From Promethearchaeum sp. (GTDB taxonomy: Archaea; Asgardarchaeota; Lokiarchaeia; Sigyniarchaeales; Promethearchaeaceae), in assembly GCA_030612265.1 (NCBI GenBank), contig JAUWOE010000001.1, positions 1 through 64,000 on the forward strand: DNA of 64,000 bases, written 5' to 3'. Of this stretch, positions 28,801-36,500 are shown one piece after another (positions within the stretch are counted from its first letter, which is position 1; every line of letters starts with the position of its first letter). Position numbers and translations under genes: made by a program. The notes under the pieces are model-generated. The model made no database searches and was not told the DNA's origin. It saw nothing but the letters and a program-made list of their open reading frames with translations.

Positions 28801-31666
28801 GTGGGAAAAAAAAGGGTACAAAAGAAAATATATTGAAGAATGTATAAAAAACTCCGACCAAAATAACTAAATTGAATAAATGTATAAAATCTATTATTTT
28901 TTCAATTTTTTCTTGTTGTGCAGGATAAATGAAAATATATTGTTTAATATTCCTATATGTTATAATCCCTAAAACCAATAATCCTGAAAAGATAGAGAAA
29001 GCTAAAGTCTCATCAAATAAATCCTGAATTAAGAAAATTAAGAATGAAATCAAAATAGCAAATCCTAATTCCCATGTAATACTCATCATGTATTTCCATG
29101 TTAGATAGATTTCACGGTATTTGTTATTAAGATTTAAATTGCAATTGTATTTAAATATAAATGATAATATGATTAAGTTAATTGATATAATCAATAAGAA
29201 AACATATGATGGTATATAAGTGTTAAAAATTATTAATCCAGAAGCCATTAACCAAAAAATTAGTTGCATTACCATCTTTGAAAGTTCATAATTTCTTCCC
29301 TTAGCATAATTTCCTAAGGATAATTGTTTTAAGGATAAAATCGAGAAGAACGAAATTATAAAACCTGAAATTAAAATCCAATTTAGAATGCCAACTTCAA
29401 GATTTGGATCTAAATAATTTAACAACAAGAAATTAATCGATGATATTAAAAAAATCCCAATTAAAAATAAAATGGATACATTTAAGAGATTTAACACATT
29501 TTTCTCATGATAAGTGCGGTTTAATATTAATTTTATCGCAGGAACCAGATTAATATAAAGAAGAAGTATTAATAAAGCAATAGTAAACGATAATGTAAAA
29601 TTAATGCCTAAGAATTCTATTCCTATGAAGAAAAATAATGCTAAAGATACGATAGCGTTTACAATGAAAAGGATTCTTTTTACTTGTAATTTTGATTTTT
29701 TTAGAGGGTTTTGGATCTCTTCCCTAAATTCATAGATAGAATCATAAATGTAAACACTGAAATAAGTAGCGAACATTAAGGTTAAAAAAAATCCAGAAAT
29801 TGATTGAAAAATAATCAAAATGCTCATACAACCTAATAAACCAATCAAACTGCGATTGAAAATTTTATTAAATTTTAAAACATAAGATGAAAGAACTTTA
29901 AAATTCTCATGCAATTTAATTATTATATTATAACCTACTAAGGATATAAGACCTGAAACTCCAATGTTCCATATACTCGCTATTCCGTTTGTGGACTTAA
30001 TAATAAATGTTGAATTTAAGGCGGTTTCTCCAATTTTCTGATATATACCTAAAATGAATCCTGAAGAACTTGAAAGTAAACCAGTTGGGGAAAATAATGA
30101 AATTAGTAAATTACTATTAACAAAAGATTCAATATAATAAACCGAAGTTCCAATTAACCCACCTGCAATTAATTGAAAAATTCCAAAGAAACTAATAAAT
30201 AGAAAAACTATAACACATTGTGAAAAAACTTTAGTTTCGGAACCCTTAAAGTTTATAGAATAAAGACGATAAAGCGAACTAAGAGAACTAAGAGAAATAA
30301 AGAAAATATAATTAAAAATCTTGGAATCAGTAATGAGCAAATTATTTACGGTTGTACTCGCTGCAAAGTAAATCCCAATTTCAAAGAAAATAATAATATA
30401 TAGCATATTTTGAATAAATATTTGATATTTCTTTGATATGGCTTTAATTTCATACAAAATAATCGGGATAGTAATTGTTAAAACTGAGAAGAGAAGTATT
30501 TGGAAATAAATTGAGAGAGAAACTATTAGAAAAGATAAAACTGCATACAATGCTAATAGCTGAATAGTTATATAAATCCTAGAAATTAATTGGAATGAGA
30601 GATGATAGTGTCTTTCTATAAGATTTTCTACCAGAAAAGCCATACCTATCACCAAAAACGTGAAAGGAGAAAAACCTTCTACTAGGATATAGATGATTGC
30701 TGAAATATTTATAGCAATGGTTATAATGTCATTAATAATAAATCCAATAAACCATTTTACGCGAATCTGAAAATCCCTAAATAGATGCTTACTGGATTGT
30801 TGAAATATGATAAAAAATATTTTAATTGTTAATAAAGCCGTAATTACAATATAAAGCGCCAAATTTAAGTTAGATTGAAATGAGCATATCCAAAATTGAA
30901 CTAGACTTTGAATAATTAATATGTATCCAATGATTTTTAGATTTAGAATTAATTTAAATTCAGATAAGCGAGATCTTAATATACTTAACTTAAAAATTAG
31001 TTCTTTAATTACAAAATACAAGATGGCTCCGAAAACATTAGTTATAATTAAGATAATTACTGAATTGGATAAAATTAAGCAGATAATATCAAAAATTACT
31101 TTAATTACTAAAGGTTTAAAAATTATTTTTTGAAGAGTTTGATTATTGTGTTTTATTACAACTTCAGGAACTTTTCCGGGATTTTCTTCAGATTTGCTTA
31201 TTGGAAACACTACTTTGAAAAATCTACAGAAAAACAATGATTCTAAAGGCATTATTACTAAGATAAAATACTGGAATGCGAATGCGAAACTAGAATAATC
31301 CATCACCAAGGAAAAAAGATAAAAAATCAAGGATGTTAGAATTGTCGGCCCATATATTATTAAACTACCTATTCCAAGTTCTTTTTTATAACTCATTGGG
31401 ATGATTTCATACCAAAACTTTTTTTTCCGTGTTTTTAAGAAGAGTAAATAAAAAATTGGAAGTGTAAAAGTGATCCCAGCTAAAAAAGTCCCAAGAGTAA
31501 ATTCACCCATCAAAAACGTTTCTTCCACAAATAATAGAGTAATCCCTGCCAAAACTACTCCAACAATACCGGGAAGGGCAATCATGAAAATTAAAATAAA
31601 AGCAAAATCTGTAAGCTGATTGGTGATTTTCAGAAATTTTTGATCTTCTTGAGTAGTATTATTCAT
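19868..31666 (-). CDS. Giant polytopic membrane protein (3,932 residues) with internal repeats
   Basis: One uninterrupted frame of 11,799 bp encodes a protein that is hydrophobic nearly end to end. By eye it carries on the order of 100 or more transmembrane helices with short, mostly basic loops. Only three longer polar loops stand out: near residue 1700 (RRPLTKSKTKKKYAHELDEP), near 2915 (NQPQNYVKENNIKSS) and near 3225 (NSDDGFGSIDFIKDQNN). The C-terminal third repeats: a block with YIYWTLLVFSIST then YLFANQPQ recurs about 278 residues on as YSYWTLISFCLTI then YFLANRSL, and LNKYLQKNEVWKEKN recurs as IFQYIKSNNLWVENK. The style recalls DUF2157/DUF2339 membrane proteins but much larger. No catalytic motif, ATP site or glycosyltransferase signature seen. 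Real coding is certain; function is unknown. Confidence 0.85.
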   Translation of the reverse strand: MNNTTQEDQKFLKITNQLTDFAFILIFMIALPGIVGVVLAGITLLFVEETFLMGEFTLGTFLAGITFTLPIFYLLFLKTRKKKFWYEIIPMSYKKELGIGSLIIYGPTILTSLIFYLFSLVMDYSSFAFAFQYFILVIMPLESLFFCRFFKVVFPISKSEENPGKVPEVVIKHNNQTLQKIIFKPLVIKVIFDIICLILSNSVIILIITNVFGAILYFVIKELIFKLSILRSRLSEFKLILNLKIIGYILIIQSLVQFWICSFQSNLNLALYIVITALLTIKIFFIIFQQSSKHLFRDFQIRVKWFIGFIINDIITIAINISAIIYILVEGFSPFTFLVIGMAFLVENLIERHYHLSFQLISRIYITIQLLALYAVLSFLIVSLSIYFQILLFSVLTITIPIILYEIKAISKKYQIFIQNMLYIIIFFEIGIYFAASTTVNNLLITDSKIFNYIFFISLSSLSSLYRLYSINFKGSETKVFSQCVIVFLFISFFGIFQLIAGGLIGTSVYYIESFVNSNLLISLFSPTGLLSSSSGFILGIYQKIGETALNSTFIIKSTNGIASIWNIGVSGLISLVGYNIIIKLHENFKVLSSYVLKFNKIFNRSLIGLLGCMSILIIFQSISGFFLTLMFATYFSVYIYDSIYEFREEIQNPLKKSKLQVKRILFIVNAIVSLALFFFIGIEFLGINFTLSFTIALLILLLYINLVPAIKLILNRTYHEKNVLNLLNVSILFLIGIFLISSINFLLLNYLDPNLEVGILNWILISGFIISFFSILSLKQLSLGNYAKGRNYELSKMVMQLIFWLMASGLIIFNTYIPSYVFLLIISINLIILSFIFKYNCNLNLNNKYREIYLTWKYMMSITWELGFAILISFLIFLIQDLFDETLAFSIFSGLLVLGIITYRNIKQYIFIYPAQQEKIEKIIDFIHLFNLVILVGVFYTFFNIFSFVPFFFPLSLILTPIFTGIIIHVSKIVKKYLPNKIIVLIDVLLLLAISTSGIISVHSLFESYLRIELIVDYSILFSLGTVIITLATLLLIAFYLEQRKIINRLSWNYINFGIIQLEILVGFSFIMYSEFEWIINNLNTEWIQLSTPIMYLILGGMILGLFLIYKIFLRLKYLEEHHKFTFILLIQKNFTRIIGVIIISISPIIFFNFELIGFSIAFFLITFVLIFSFREFQNAFPDSRKINICTDINLILNLLSLLTLIYSISSYFIGLIITESIIISFITFWIFLYIIPILLKYIPTRIKHFINAIFMPIFAILVDISIFMEYLAKEINLIQDYTLITILVGLLSILASILFTINQLKKGKYLKDKSHKKIHFIFNTGLYYDLYAIIVSAMLIYVITPGYFRIYNILFTISWPLFGLFFILKIIDIKKFYFEVSHLKLILKAQILILWVISALGLLISINIFLDFNPLVVTISIFVDTFVLFYAIKIVNEILPKLHKILQVFKELLIYINLISISSVIYFTCNEIFGFIPNFSIFIVFLIVSGLIYLVPDYKTGTIKKFLYEIISIFIFCSSIFLAISINQIIFASGTTPLYAYFGLFLIPILVLFFSIFLFSKNTFSKGFARNLYQKNEIILFTNIAILIYLISKEFVLFGGISLLISSLFITALLVIDYFTINLLTDQKTVILSFFSVFLYNLIGITVSISEFLLKSFDNQIFLFILVQLPFLFGIFYFVDWANRRIQSSQNSIEINRRPLTKSKTKKKYAHELDEPSVKNEDISSTKMIPKYAPTIIMNRFAKFISNKWIFIEISFIFATLGLNLYLGINLIFFSEGFSILQILLICSLIISVITIYQPHSNKFLIYYIQTLITLGLNYLIYDSIFIINEFQIILSLTAAILINRLATRHFPLNNLIKYSQNLLMLGIYSYIFVEIYKIPISWILLISSILFSVFTHRSYKNLTFNSFKVWAFAYFIYDILYNYLSQTEFALLSIFVACAVGLTWQWIVFLKDSKWSKSIIKAILGYSVIISWIFNYAYLFIKSNEIMGLISPLIMAIVVLILLFLKKKLIIFKKENFLNILILGGTFFFFYTLGRYYLFENYFYSEFLALSLAGAICGFLFIFILEFLDAKIRKELSLAFFTCASLLAGVFTYLILMEPVIFAETYWEIAVPIGFDIALLTFYVGIGIYKRAFTKIWSVGVYAWIIAPIINFIMISHLISGIDHVSLALTVLNVSVNGSIILSIIICTLMYLPVILTRLMKNLNKIIYIFWLELLVFTTWGAANLFPENLILQIPFVFLIGLILFVPIFYYYRHWAYLSLIWPLIAATNITFVINFFDFEPNWEIPIGTLIGGFYILALGYFPNIKKKSKIAHSLIIVLGYFTILGSIFALLYSFVILIFIDPTISVNITFIVISFVLLTGKYFNLRDYLIKVGHALIVIINLAILLARSFSLIEGDIDFTTFGIFVAIAFAFGTTLSFQARKYLPKILFELIWFGMAIFFGLSLFELGLTIFNIGGWASTGVLVIVATLIYFPIIRSYLGPVFVLLIGGISMILMELLIPTSLFISSNQPLLFLDVLFSLELAYIYFSSKTKFGLIKNKTKNFEISSIIWVISSALFSTTLILLINMYFPQEIYSNILIFLNTFALQNLLTTHFIRRNELFNKYAIIQKIIPIFRFILIFTIYLTTSIFCAIKIPVDNLIETSEQFGAIITFYRLAILFSILFIEFYGIDRKLVKLVTSKIRSQFDWISYLAFSVCLTIGIYLSISISISMSGAPFNLWEVSLLIWCILFFGTIYLNQKAGNKIYPEVLKIINVLLINTAIFSFIWKTSDISDSIINLEFDLLLLNITINIAIIYLFMKFKIIKIKATKVIFLIMTIIIALYCEEISRIYLMKHFILNIAAFLFVVSILNSFNIKRAKITYIYWTLLVFSISTFLMEFIPLLYNMSTINYIITILFICGLQLSLIFYLFANQPQNYVKENNIKSSIINPIWNSSAIAHKIFAIWMIFETFIVSIFIAQFWNYIFTDLLLFYIDFTRVERFFLWISIIPIVFSFMFYHLNKYLQKNEVWKEKNYLIIGKPELGIVFKLLSVIFFNISLFYHLWYVLNIYSSLQIAEFGSLLLNFSINLFILYLFIRKNLISRKWQFLISIALSLSISGMIEEYLRVFSNISPLMSVAIFLSILCILNTNKINLTSLVYSYWTLISFCLTIYLYSFSYWFVGGIESTITSIIWFSFLFGIFNTLIYYFLANRSLVKLEIFHKYNPYLRIMENSDDGFGSIDFIKDQNNKSISKDKKSAFLLLFGHRDQIQAKQIYSIWLFIEILILSISITHGWAYIFENAIIENYIFINIFVQILIKAESIILLITIGLVKIFQYIKSNNLWVENKKFKRILDISWNINGICLYISLPITLTSYLHYIFIVIGGNYLEIALFDIFSFTILAFVCIYWFDLKKTKILKEKLASSLTLGIIILFIADISALWCYYTELYPIGIIIFVSLPYVFKILKLVKEDILGKLLFISNLIISIAIMVQIDILLFNIFEWMFALVISILVLHIFIELENRLKFLSPIEKIIKILRKITWVLFSIGLSTLIIFYNLEEFTIIRLIIGIIILTVMMFYENDLLFKENDNKLYFKIQDILGIICYIEIISLLSAILIPINLAIEITETTPIIFMRLLLITELLVIAFTLNLIDKKKLDFIPDKVRKPLDLSLFLSTIVLGAVDIAFYIVLNIDLSSTPIDPSSGTPNIFLGQIMIPVLIVSLIIGLVLFIKFKNRKINQIIYFVLFIEIFICIIGFNQPLILIPATIIGLLLFPLIFFLEKIVILIKLIGKLIMRLLLKIKNFFILIWNKIIAFYYKHKRIVFSGLGLILGIVSFYILENAFLSGLIFLIVFYPVSPEKEEDTKPKNFALKILYRTLIMICLVGAGSAFIPADPWIYTLFLLAFFGYVIWVVKRSEELYNLPIYWRFISSLGAIIDFIVTAILMVLYFQII

Positions 31667-31801
31667 TAATCTCTTTATTAATTATTCAATAATATATTAA
31701 TAAATGTTTTTGTCGAAAGTGTTAAACATTGTAAAAACTATAAGAAATTTCTAAAATATATGAAAAAATTAAGAATATTATTTATTAAACATCCTAAATT
31801 T

Positions 31802-31963
31802 TTAATTTCGTTGAAAAAAATATCCATCTATAACTTGGTCCGAATTTGAAATAACAGATATCAATTCCCATCCTTGATTTCTAAAAGTTTCATGCATTTT
31901 TGATATCTGATCTTCGGAAGTCCTTGTTTTAATGTAATGACACATTACCCTTGGATTTTCCAT
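31802..31963 (-). CDS. DUF4177-like small protein (53 residues)
   Basis: A short minus-strand frame runs from ATG 31963 to TAA at 31802. The product has the DUF4177 signature: a helix (SEDQISKMHETFRNQ) followed by GWELISVIS and a terminal strand DGYFFQRN. Proteins of this family are short alpha/beta units of unknown function. The start lies 1 bp after the flotillin stop codon, so it is the third gene of the NfeD-flotillin operon. Coupling to flotillin suggests an accessory role in the same membrane complex, which is inference. Confidence 0.7.
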   Translation of the reverse strand: MENPRVMCHYIKTRTSEDQISKMHETFRNQGWELISVISNSDQVIDGYFFQRN

Positions 31964-31964
31964 C

Positions 31965-33188
31965 TTATTTCTTTACCTTAATTCCTTTCATTTTAATCAT
32001 TTTAATGGGGGACTCTATCATTACATCTTGAAGGTTCTCGATTTCAGAATCTTCAAAATCTCCTTTTCCTTCCATTTCTTCATTGAATTTTTCTTTGGAT
32101 TTTTTAGTCAAATCTTTAATTTGAGAATTAAATTCAGGAAGAACTTGCATTAGAGGAAGGATACTTCCCAGAATGCTGTTGAAACTCTTATTTCCTTCAC
32201 CCATTACAATCATTTTATCAGGTGAAATGTTCTTATATATCTCTGGCATTTTCTCGATTAATTTCAAGGAAATGAAGTTTTGATCACAAGAATTAATCGC
32301 ATCTACTTGTTTCTGGAATCCCTCTGCTTCGGCAGTCATTTTTAAGCGAATTCCAGTAGCTTCAGCTTCTTTTCCTGCAAGTGTTTTCATTTTAATCGCT
32401 TTTGCATCAGCTTCTGCTCTGATGAGTGTTGCTTTCTTGTAGGCTTCAGCTTCAATTTCTACCCGGATTAACTCTTTCTGTTGAATTTGAATCGCCATTT
32501 CTTTCTGGGCTAATTCTGCTTGCCGACTGACATCAATTTCTCTTAATCTGTAAAGTTCTTTCGCATCAGCATTTGCTAATCGAGCGCGTTGTTGTTCTTG
32601 AATTTTTTTAACTGCTTCCATGTTATCTTTTAGATCCTTGTCTAAAACCTGAACTTCAATAATTTCCAGAGACTCTATTACTATCCCCCAATCTTTTGTT
32701 AAGTTTAACAACTGGTCTGATATCGTTTTGATTATCTCAGTTCGATCGCAAATAATGGTTTCAACCGTTAAACTGGCACATGTGGTACGAATTATTGCCT
32801 CAGTTGCTGTGCTGAGCACTTTTTCGACATAATCAGGTGATCTTGCATCCCACACGACAGCATTAAACGATATTTCTGGCTCTGAAACACGCCAATAGAG
32901 AATAGCGCTTATTTTTACATCTTGGAATTCCCGGGAGAGAATTTTATCTGAAGAATTCAGCAAAGTTTTCCTCGTGGTTGTAGGTATTACAATTATCTCA
33001 TCGATCAAGGGTAATTTGATTACATGACCACCTCGACCCGCCGATTTGACTTTTCCTCCTCTTAAAAAAATTACATATTCATTCGTTTTAAACTTTCGAT
33101 ATCGATTCGCAAAGAATAATGCTATTAAAACAATAGTCACTACAATTATGATGACTATTCCTACGATTCCTAAACTAAATTCTGCCAT
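31965..33188 (-). CDS. Flotillin-like SPFH/band 7 protein
   Basis: Flotillins are membrane scaffold proteins that organise ordered lipid regions. The 407-residue protein has an N-terminal membrane helix (residues about 6-28), an SPFH domain (about 30-215; VIFLRGGKVKSAGRGGHVIKLP, ILYWRVSEPEISFNAVV, TATEAIIRTTCASLTVE) and a long Ala/Glu/Lys coiled-coil region (about 215-305: AEAYKKATLIRAEADAKA, GKEAEATGIRLKMTAEAEG) typical of flotillin heptad repeats. It ends with a basic tail (PIKMIKMKGIKVKK). It follows an NfeD-like gene, which is the standard partner (YuaF-YuaG in Bacillus), and precedes the DUF4177-like gene. Length matches bacterial flotillins. Confidence 0.9.
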   Translation of the reverse strand: MAEFSLGIVGIVIIIVVTIVLIALFFANRYRKFKTNEYVIFLRGGKVKSAGRGGHVIKLPLIDEIIVIPTTTRKTLLNSSDKILSREFQDVKISAILYWRVSEPEISFNAVVWDARSPDYVEKVLSTATEAIIRTTCASLTVETIICDRTEIIKTISDQLLNLTKDWGIVIESLEIIEVQVLDKDLKDNMEAVKKIQEQQRARLANADAKELYRLREIDVSRQAELAQKEMAIQIQQKELIRVEIEAEAYKKATLIRAEADAKAIKMKTLAGKEAEATGIRLKMTAEAEGFQKQVDAINSCDQNFISLKLIEKMPEIYKNISPDKMIVMGEGNKSFNSILGSILPLMQVLPEFNSQIKDLTKKSKEKFNEEMEGKGDFEDSEIENLQDVMIESPIKMIKMKGIKVKK

Positions 33189-33229
33189 TTTTTGATTTTC
33201 TCTTTGTTTTTTTATTTTATTTTAATTTT

Positions 33230-34123
33230 TTATGTTAATATTTTTTTATTTTTTAATGTAGAAATTTTTATTTTTTTATTTTGTAGCTTTAGATGAAGCA
33301 ATTTTACGCTTGCTGGATTGTCATCAACGAAATACATTCCATCTTTATATTCACAAATGTAAACTGTTGTTTGAGAGTGAAACCAGGATAACGGATGAAG
33401 TGATTTCACACCAATTTGTTGAACAGCACCAGCAGATTTGACAGATACCACCCCTCCATCAACAGAAACGGCTATTTTGACAACCGCTTCCCGTCCGAGT
33501 AAATTTTTACCCGTTCTAACACGATACGTACTATTCTTTGATATTTTTCTCCAAAATTTACTAATTAATTTAACTAGTGCTATTGAAACTAGTAAGACTA
33601 TTATTAACCATAGCCATTTCCACTGTAAAGAAAAAAAATCGTATGTAGAAGTGCCAATTGCGCCAAACCATAGAAGATATAATGAAAAGATCAAAGATAA
33701 TGGAGTTTGATTTTCAAAACTTATAAAATCACTATCACCTGTAGAAAGAGCACTTTCAATAGAAGTCCCAATATCAAAATCTTCTTCAACTTCAATGTTA
33801 GAATCAATGTCAGTTTCAGCATCGATCTCTGTATCTGCTTCAAATTCCATATCTGAATCAAGATCTATATCAATTTCCGCATCAACATCAATATCAATTT
33901 CCGCATCAACATTAATATCAATATCCGCATCAACATCAATATCAATTTCTCCACTATCTATATCTGAATCGATATCTCCGTCAAAATCTTCAGAAATATC
34001 ATTATCTCCAGTCTCTTGATTTGAAAAGTTTGAAGCGGCCATTATGGAAAGTATTAATGTTAGAATAAATCCTGAAATCAAAGCACCTACACATAATGAA
34101 AATATAATTTCATGCCAGATCAT
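33230..34123 (-). CDS. NfeD/YuaF-like membrane protein with acidic repeat loop
   Basis: This 297-residue protein has an N-terminal helix (residues about 3-28), a strongly acidic low-complexity loop (about 36-122) made of D-I-D-V-D-A-E-I type repeats, a membrane pair (about 142-188: LIFSLYLLWFGAIG, WLWLIIVLLVSIALVKLI) and a C-terminal OB-fold-like domain (about 200-290; LLGREAVVKIAVSVDGGVV). This arrangement matches the short NfeD proteins that work with flotillin. The acidic loop is unusual: normal NfeD proteins lack it, and it could bind cations such as calcium. It lies 41 bp upstream of flotillin and is the first gene of the operon. Confidence 0.75.
   Translation of the reverse strand: MIWHEIIFSLCVGALISGFILTLILSIMAASNFSNQETGDNDISEDFDGDIDSDIDSGEIDIDVDADIDINVDAEIDIDVDAEIDIDLDSDMEFEADTEIDAETDIDSNIEVEEDFDIGTSIESALSTGDSDFISFENQTPLSLIFSLYLLWFGAIGTSTYDFFSLQWKWLWLIIVLLVSIALVKLISKFWRKISKNSTYRVRTGKNLLGREAVVKIAVSVDGGVVSVKSAGAVQQIGVKSLHPLSWFHSQTTVYICEYKDGMYFVDDNPASVKLLHLKLQNKKIKISTLKNKKILT
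33867..33950. repeat. 24-bp tandem repeat encoding the acidic loop
   Basis: Three near-perfect 24-bp copies (33867-33890, 33891-33914, 33915-33938; units begin ATATCA and differ at one or two bases) plus a partial fourth encode an eight-residue DIDVDAEI-like motif in the NfeD-like protein. In-frame repeat length means copy-number change would alter the loop without a frameshift. Confidence 0.9.
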
Positions 34124-34313
34124 TTTTGTATCTCCGTTGGGTGTTAAGATCTCAAATCCTAAAGTCCACTGTAGATTATGATCAGGTGATCTTATTACCC
34201 TAATTAGTATTAGTAACTATAAGGAAATAAAAAAATTCCAATAAGATCATATGGATCAATATGTGTCCATGTGTTTTTCTATTAGGAGAATTTATCAAGC
34301 ACTATAAGATGAC

Positions 34314-35193
34314 TTATTTTTCTTCCTTAAAATTCTCTGGTGTATATATATAATTCCTATATTTACAACATTCTTTAAAATCAATGTTAGAATACACATT
34401 AAATCCTAATTTTGATGCCTGTAATATACTGATTTCATAACCCTTCTTTTGGCTTGAAGTAGTGATGCCATTGTTATTGCTTTACCGATTCCTCTATTTC
34501 GGTATTCAGGACTAACACCAACACAATAAATTCCAGCAACTCCCGAGCTTAATAAAGACATAGAAACACCTACAGATTTTCCATCGATAGAAGCTAAATA
34601 TACATCATAAAATTTAAACCATCCACGACAAATACGGCCAAAATCTTCTTTAAATTCATCTATTCCAAATGAATTGAACACGCATCTATCCATTGTTCTT
34701 CTTCCTTAGGATTCGAAACACGCTCTATTTTAATTTTAGATTGATCTAAAGCTTCTTGATATTTTGTCCCATCTATTTCTCTTAAATTCAGATACATACA
34801 AGGTGATTCATATTTGATCATCCCAGTTTTTTCGAGATATTCGCTTAAAATATGGGGTTTAGAATATGCTCCAACTCACCACATAAAAGAAATGTTTTTT
34901 CTTTTAGCCTGACTTACTAGAGTAATTACTTTCTCTTTTACTTCTTATTCATTAAAATTTGCACCCCAAAACGAATTCCACATAGTGATTTTCATTCCTG
35001 TAAAAATTTTTGACACGTCATTTTTCACAGAAAATTCTGAGTTGGGATTTTTCTTTAAAAAATAATCCTTATCAAGATAATCTAAGGTTGTACCCAAAAA
35101 ATCCAATATATTTTTATCAATAACATTTTTTATCTCATTTTCCGAAGGATTTTTTAATATATTAGAGATTTCCATAGTTTTATCCTTTGACAA
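34314..35193 (-). pseudogene. Decayed GNAT N-acetyltransferase gene
   Basis: Pieces of one acetyltransferase lie in several frames. From ATG 35193 the N-part reads MSKDKTMEISNILKNP to WGANFNE and stops at TAA 34945. In the same frame EVKEKVITLVSQAKRKNISFMW continues, is stopped by TGA, and goes on as VGAYSKPHILSEYLEK to WIDACSI. The frame then shifts to the GNAT core (ASIDGKSVGVSMSL, VGVSPEYRNRGIGKAITMASL, the acetyl-CoA loop). A second shift near 34440 leads to GYEISILQASKLGFNVYS and ends at TAA 34314. At least two stops and two shifts make sequencing error alone unlikely. The intact ancestor would be about 290 residues with a C-terminal GNAT domain. Confidence 0.8.
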
Positions 35194-35305
35194 AGTTGTA
35201 TAAAAATATTTGTTTATGGAACCTTATCTTCAACCTTCATATGGCTTCAGTTAGGAGATTTTTGAATTTAAAAAAATCCAAATAATAAAAAAATCTTAGT
35301 CAACC

Positions 35306-36406
35306 ATGTCTGAAAAAATTGAGAAAATTGAAAAAAAACCTAGGATTATTAATGAAGAATTTTTAGAAAAATTGGTTAACGCTCCAAGTCCAACTGGTTT
35401 TGAACAACCAGCCCAATCTATTTACCGAGAATACTTGAATAAAATAGCAGATAAAATTGAAACAGATGTTATGGGAAATGTTGATGCAATTTTAAATCCA
35501 GACGGCAATCCTCGAATTATACTAATGGGGCATGTAGATGAAGTAGGTCTTCAGGTGAAATTTATAGACGAAAAAGGATTTATTCGTTTGCATATGCTTG
35601 GAGGAATAGATGCTCACTTAACACCTGGTAATCGCGTAAAAATTTTAACATCAAAAGGAGAAATTCTTGGTGTTATCGGTAAAAAAGCGATTCATCTTCA
35701 AAAACCTGAAGAACGTAAAAAAATCGTTAAACTCGATGAACAATTTATTGACATTGGGGCAAGTTCCCGGGATGAAGTCAAAGAAATTGGAATTGAAATC
35801 GGAGATCCTATAATATTTGAGCATTATTATGCTACACTAGGAAAAGGAGATTTAGTTGTTTCTCGATGTTTTGATGATAAAATTGGATCATTTATAATAG
35901 CAGAAGTCATAAAATCTTTGAAAGGAACAAAGTTTGAAGGTGCAATTCATGCAGTGTCCACAACTCAAGAAGAAATAGGAACACGTGGAGCAATTACATC
36001 ATCATATTCTGTGGATCCACAAGTTGGAATTGCTTATGATGTGACTTTTGCATCAGATTCGCCAGATATGAAGGAAAGTGATATAGGGACGATCAAATTG
36101 GGTGGTGGTCCTGTAATTGTAAGAGGACCCAATATTAATCCAATTCTATTCAATATTTTTGTTGAAACTGCAAAAGAGTTGAAAATGCCATATCAATTAC
36201 TCGCAGCACCGAGAGCAACAGGTACTGATGCTCGCTCTATTCAAGTAACGCGATCAGGAGTCGCAACCGCACTTATTGCCATTCCAAACCGTTATATGCA
36301 TTCAATGAGTGAGGTAGTAAATCTAAATGATGTCAATATGATAGTAGAATTGAGTGTTGCTGTCATTCAAAAAATTTCAAAAGAAATGTCTTTCATTCCT
36401 AAATAA
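35306..36406 (+). CDS. M42 family aminopeptidase (TET/endoglucanase M-like)
   Basis: This 366-residue cytoplasmic metallopeptidase matches the self-compartmentalising TET family that trims peptides. Metal ligands and catalytic residues appear in order: H and D in LMGHVDEVGL, D in SRCFDDKIGSF, E-E in STTQEEIGTRG, D in AYDVTFASDSPD and H in PNRYMHSMSE. An inserted dimerisation or PDZ-like domain (about 90-175) interrupts the catalytic fold as usual. The first ~15 residues are extra and Lys/Glu rich; ATG 35306 is the natural start. It stands alone with intergenic DNA on both sides. Confidence 0.9.
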   Translation: MSEKIEKIEKKPRIINEEFLEKLVNAPSPTGFEQPAQSIYREYLNKIADKIETDVMGNVDAILNPDGNPRIILMGHVDEVGLQVKFIDEKGFIRLHMLGGIDAHLTPGNRVKILTSKGEILGVIGKKAIHLQKPEERKKIVKLDEQFIDIGASSRDEVKEIGIEIGDPIIFEHYYATLGKGDLVVSRCFDDKIGSFIIAEVIKSLKGTKFEGAIHAVSTTQEEIGTRGAITSSYSVDPQVGIAYDVTFASDSPDMKESDIGTIKLGGGPVIVRGPNINPILFNIFVETAKELKMPYQLLAAPRATGTDARSIQVTRSGVATALIAIPNRYMHSMSEVVNLNDVNMIVELSVAVIQKISKEMSFIPK

Positions 36407-36500
36407 AAACGACTAAAATAATAATAAAATTTTTCTCTATATCTCCATTTTTGTTCGATTTCTGGTTTAAAGAAGAATTTTCATATTTCTTCTACCTTTG

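Noticed and set aside
33867-33950. Short tandem repeats as a CRISPR-like array
   Set aside because: Copies are directly adjacent with no spacers and lie in frame within a coding region.
33795-34019. Plus-strand Ser/Ile-repeat frame opposite the NfeD-like gene
   Set aside because: It is the antisense shadow of the acidic 24-bp repeats, which make long open frames on both strands. The minus-strand protein has recognisable domains; this has none.
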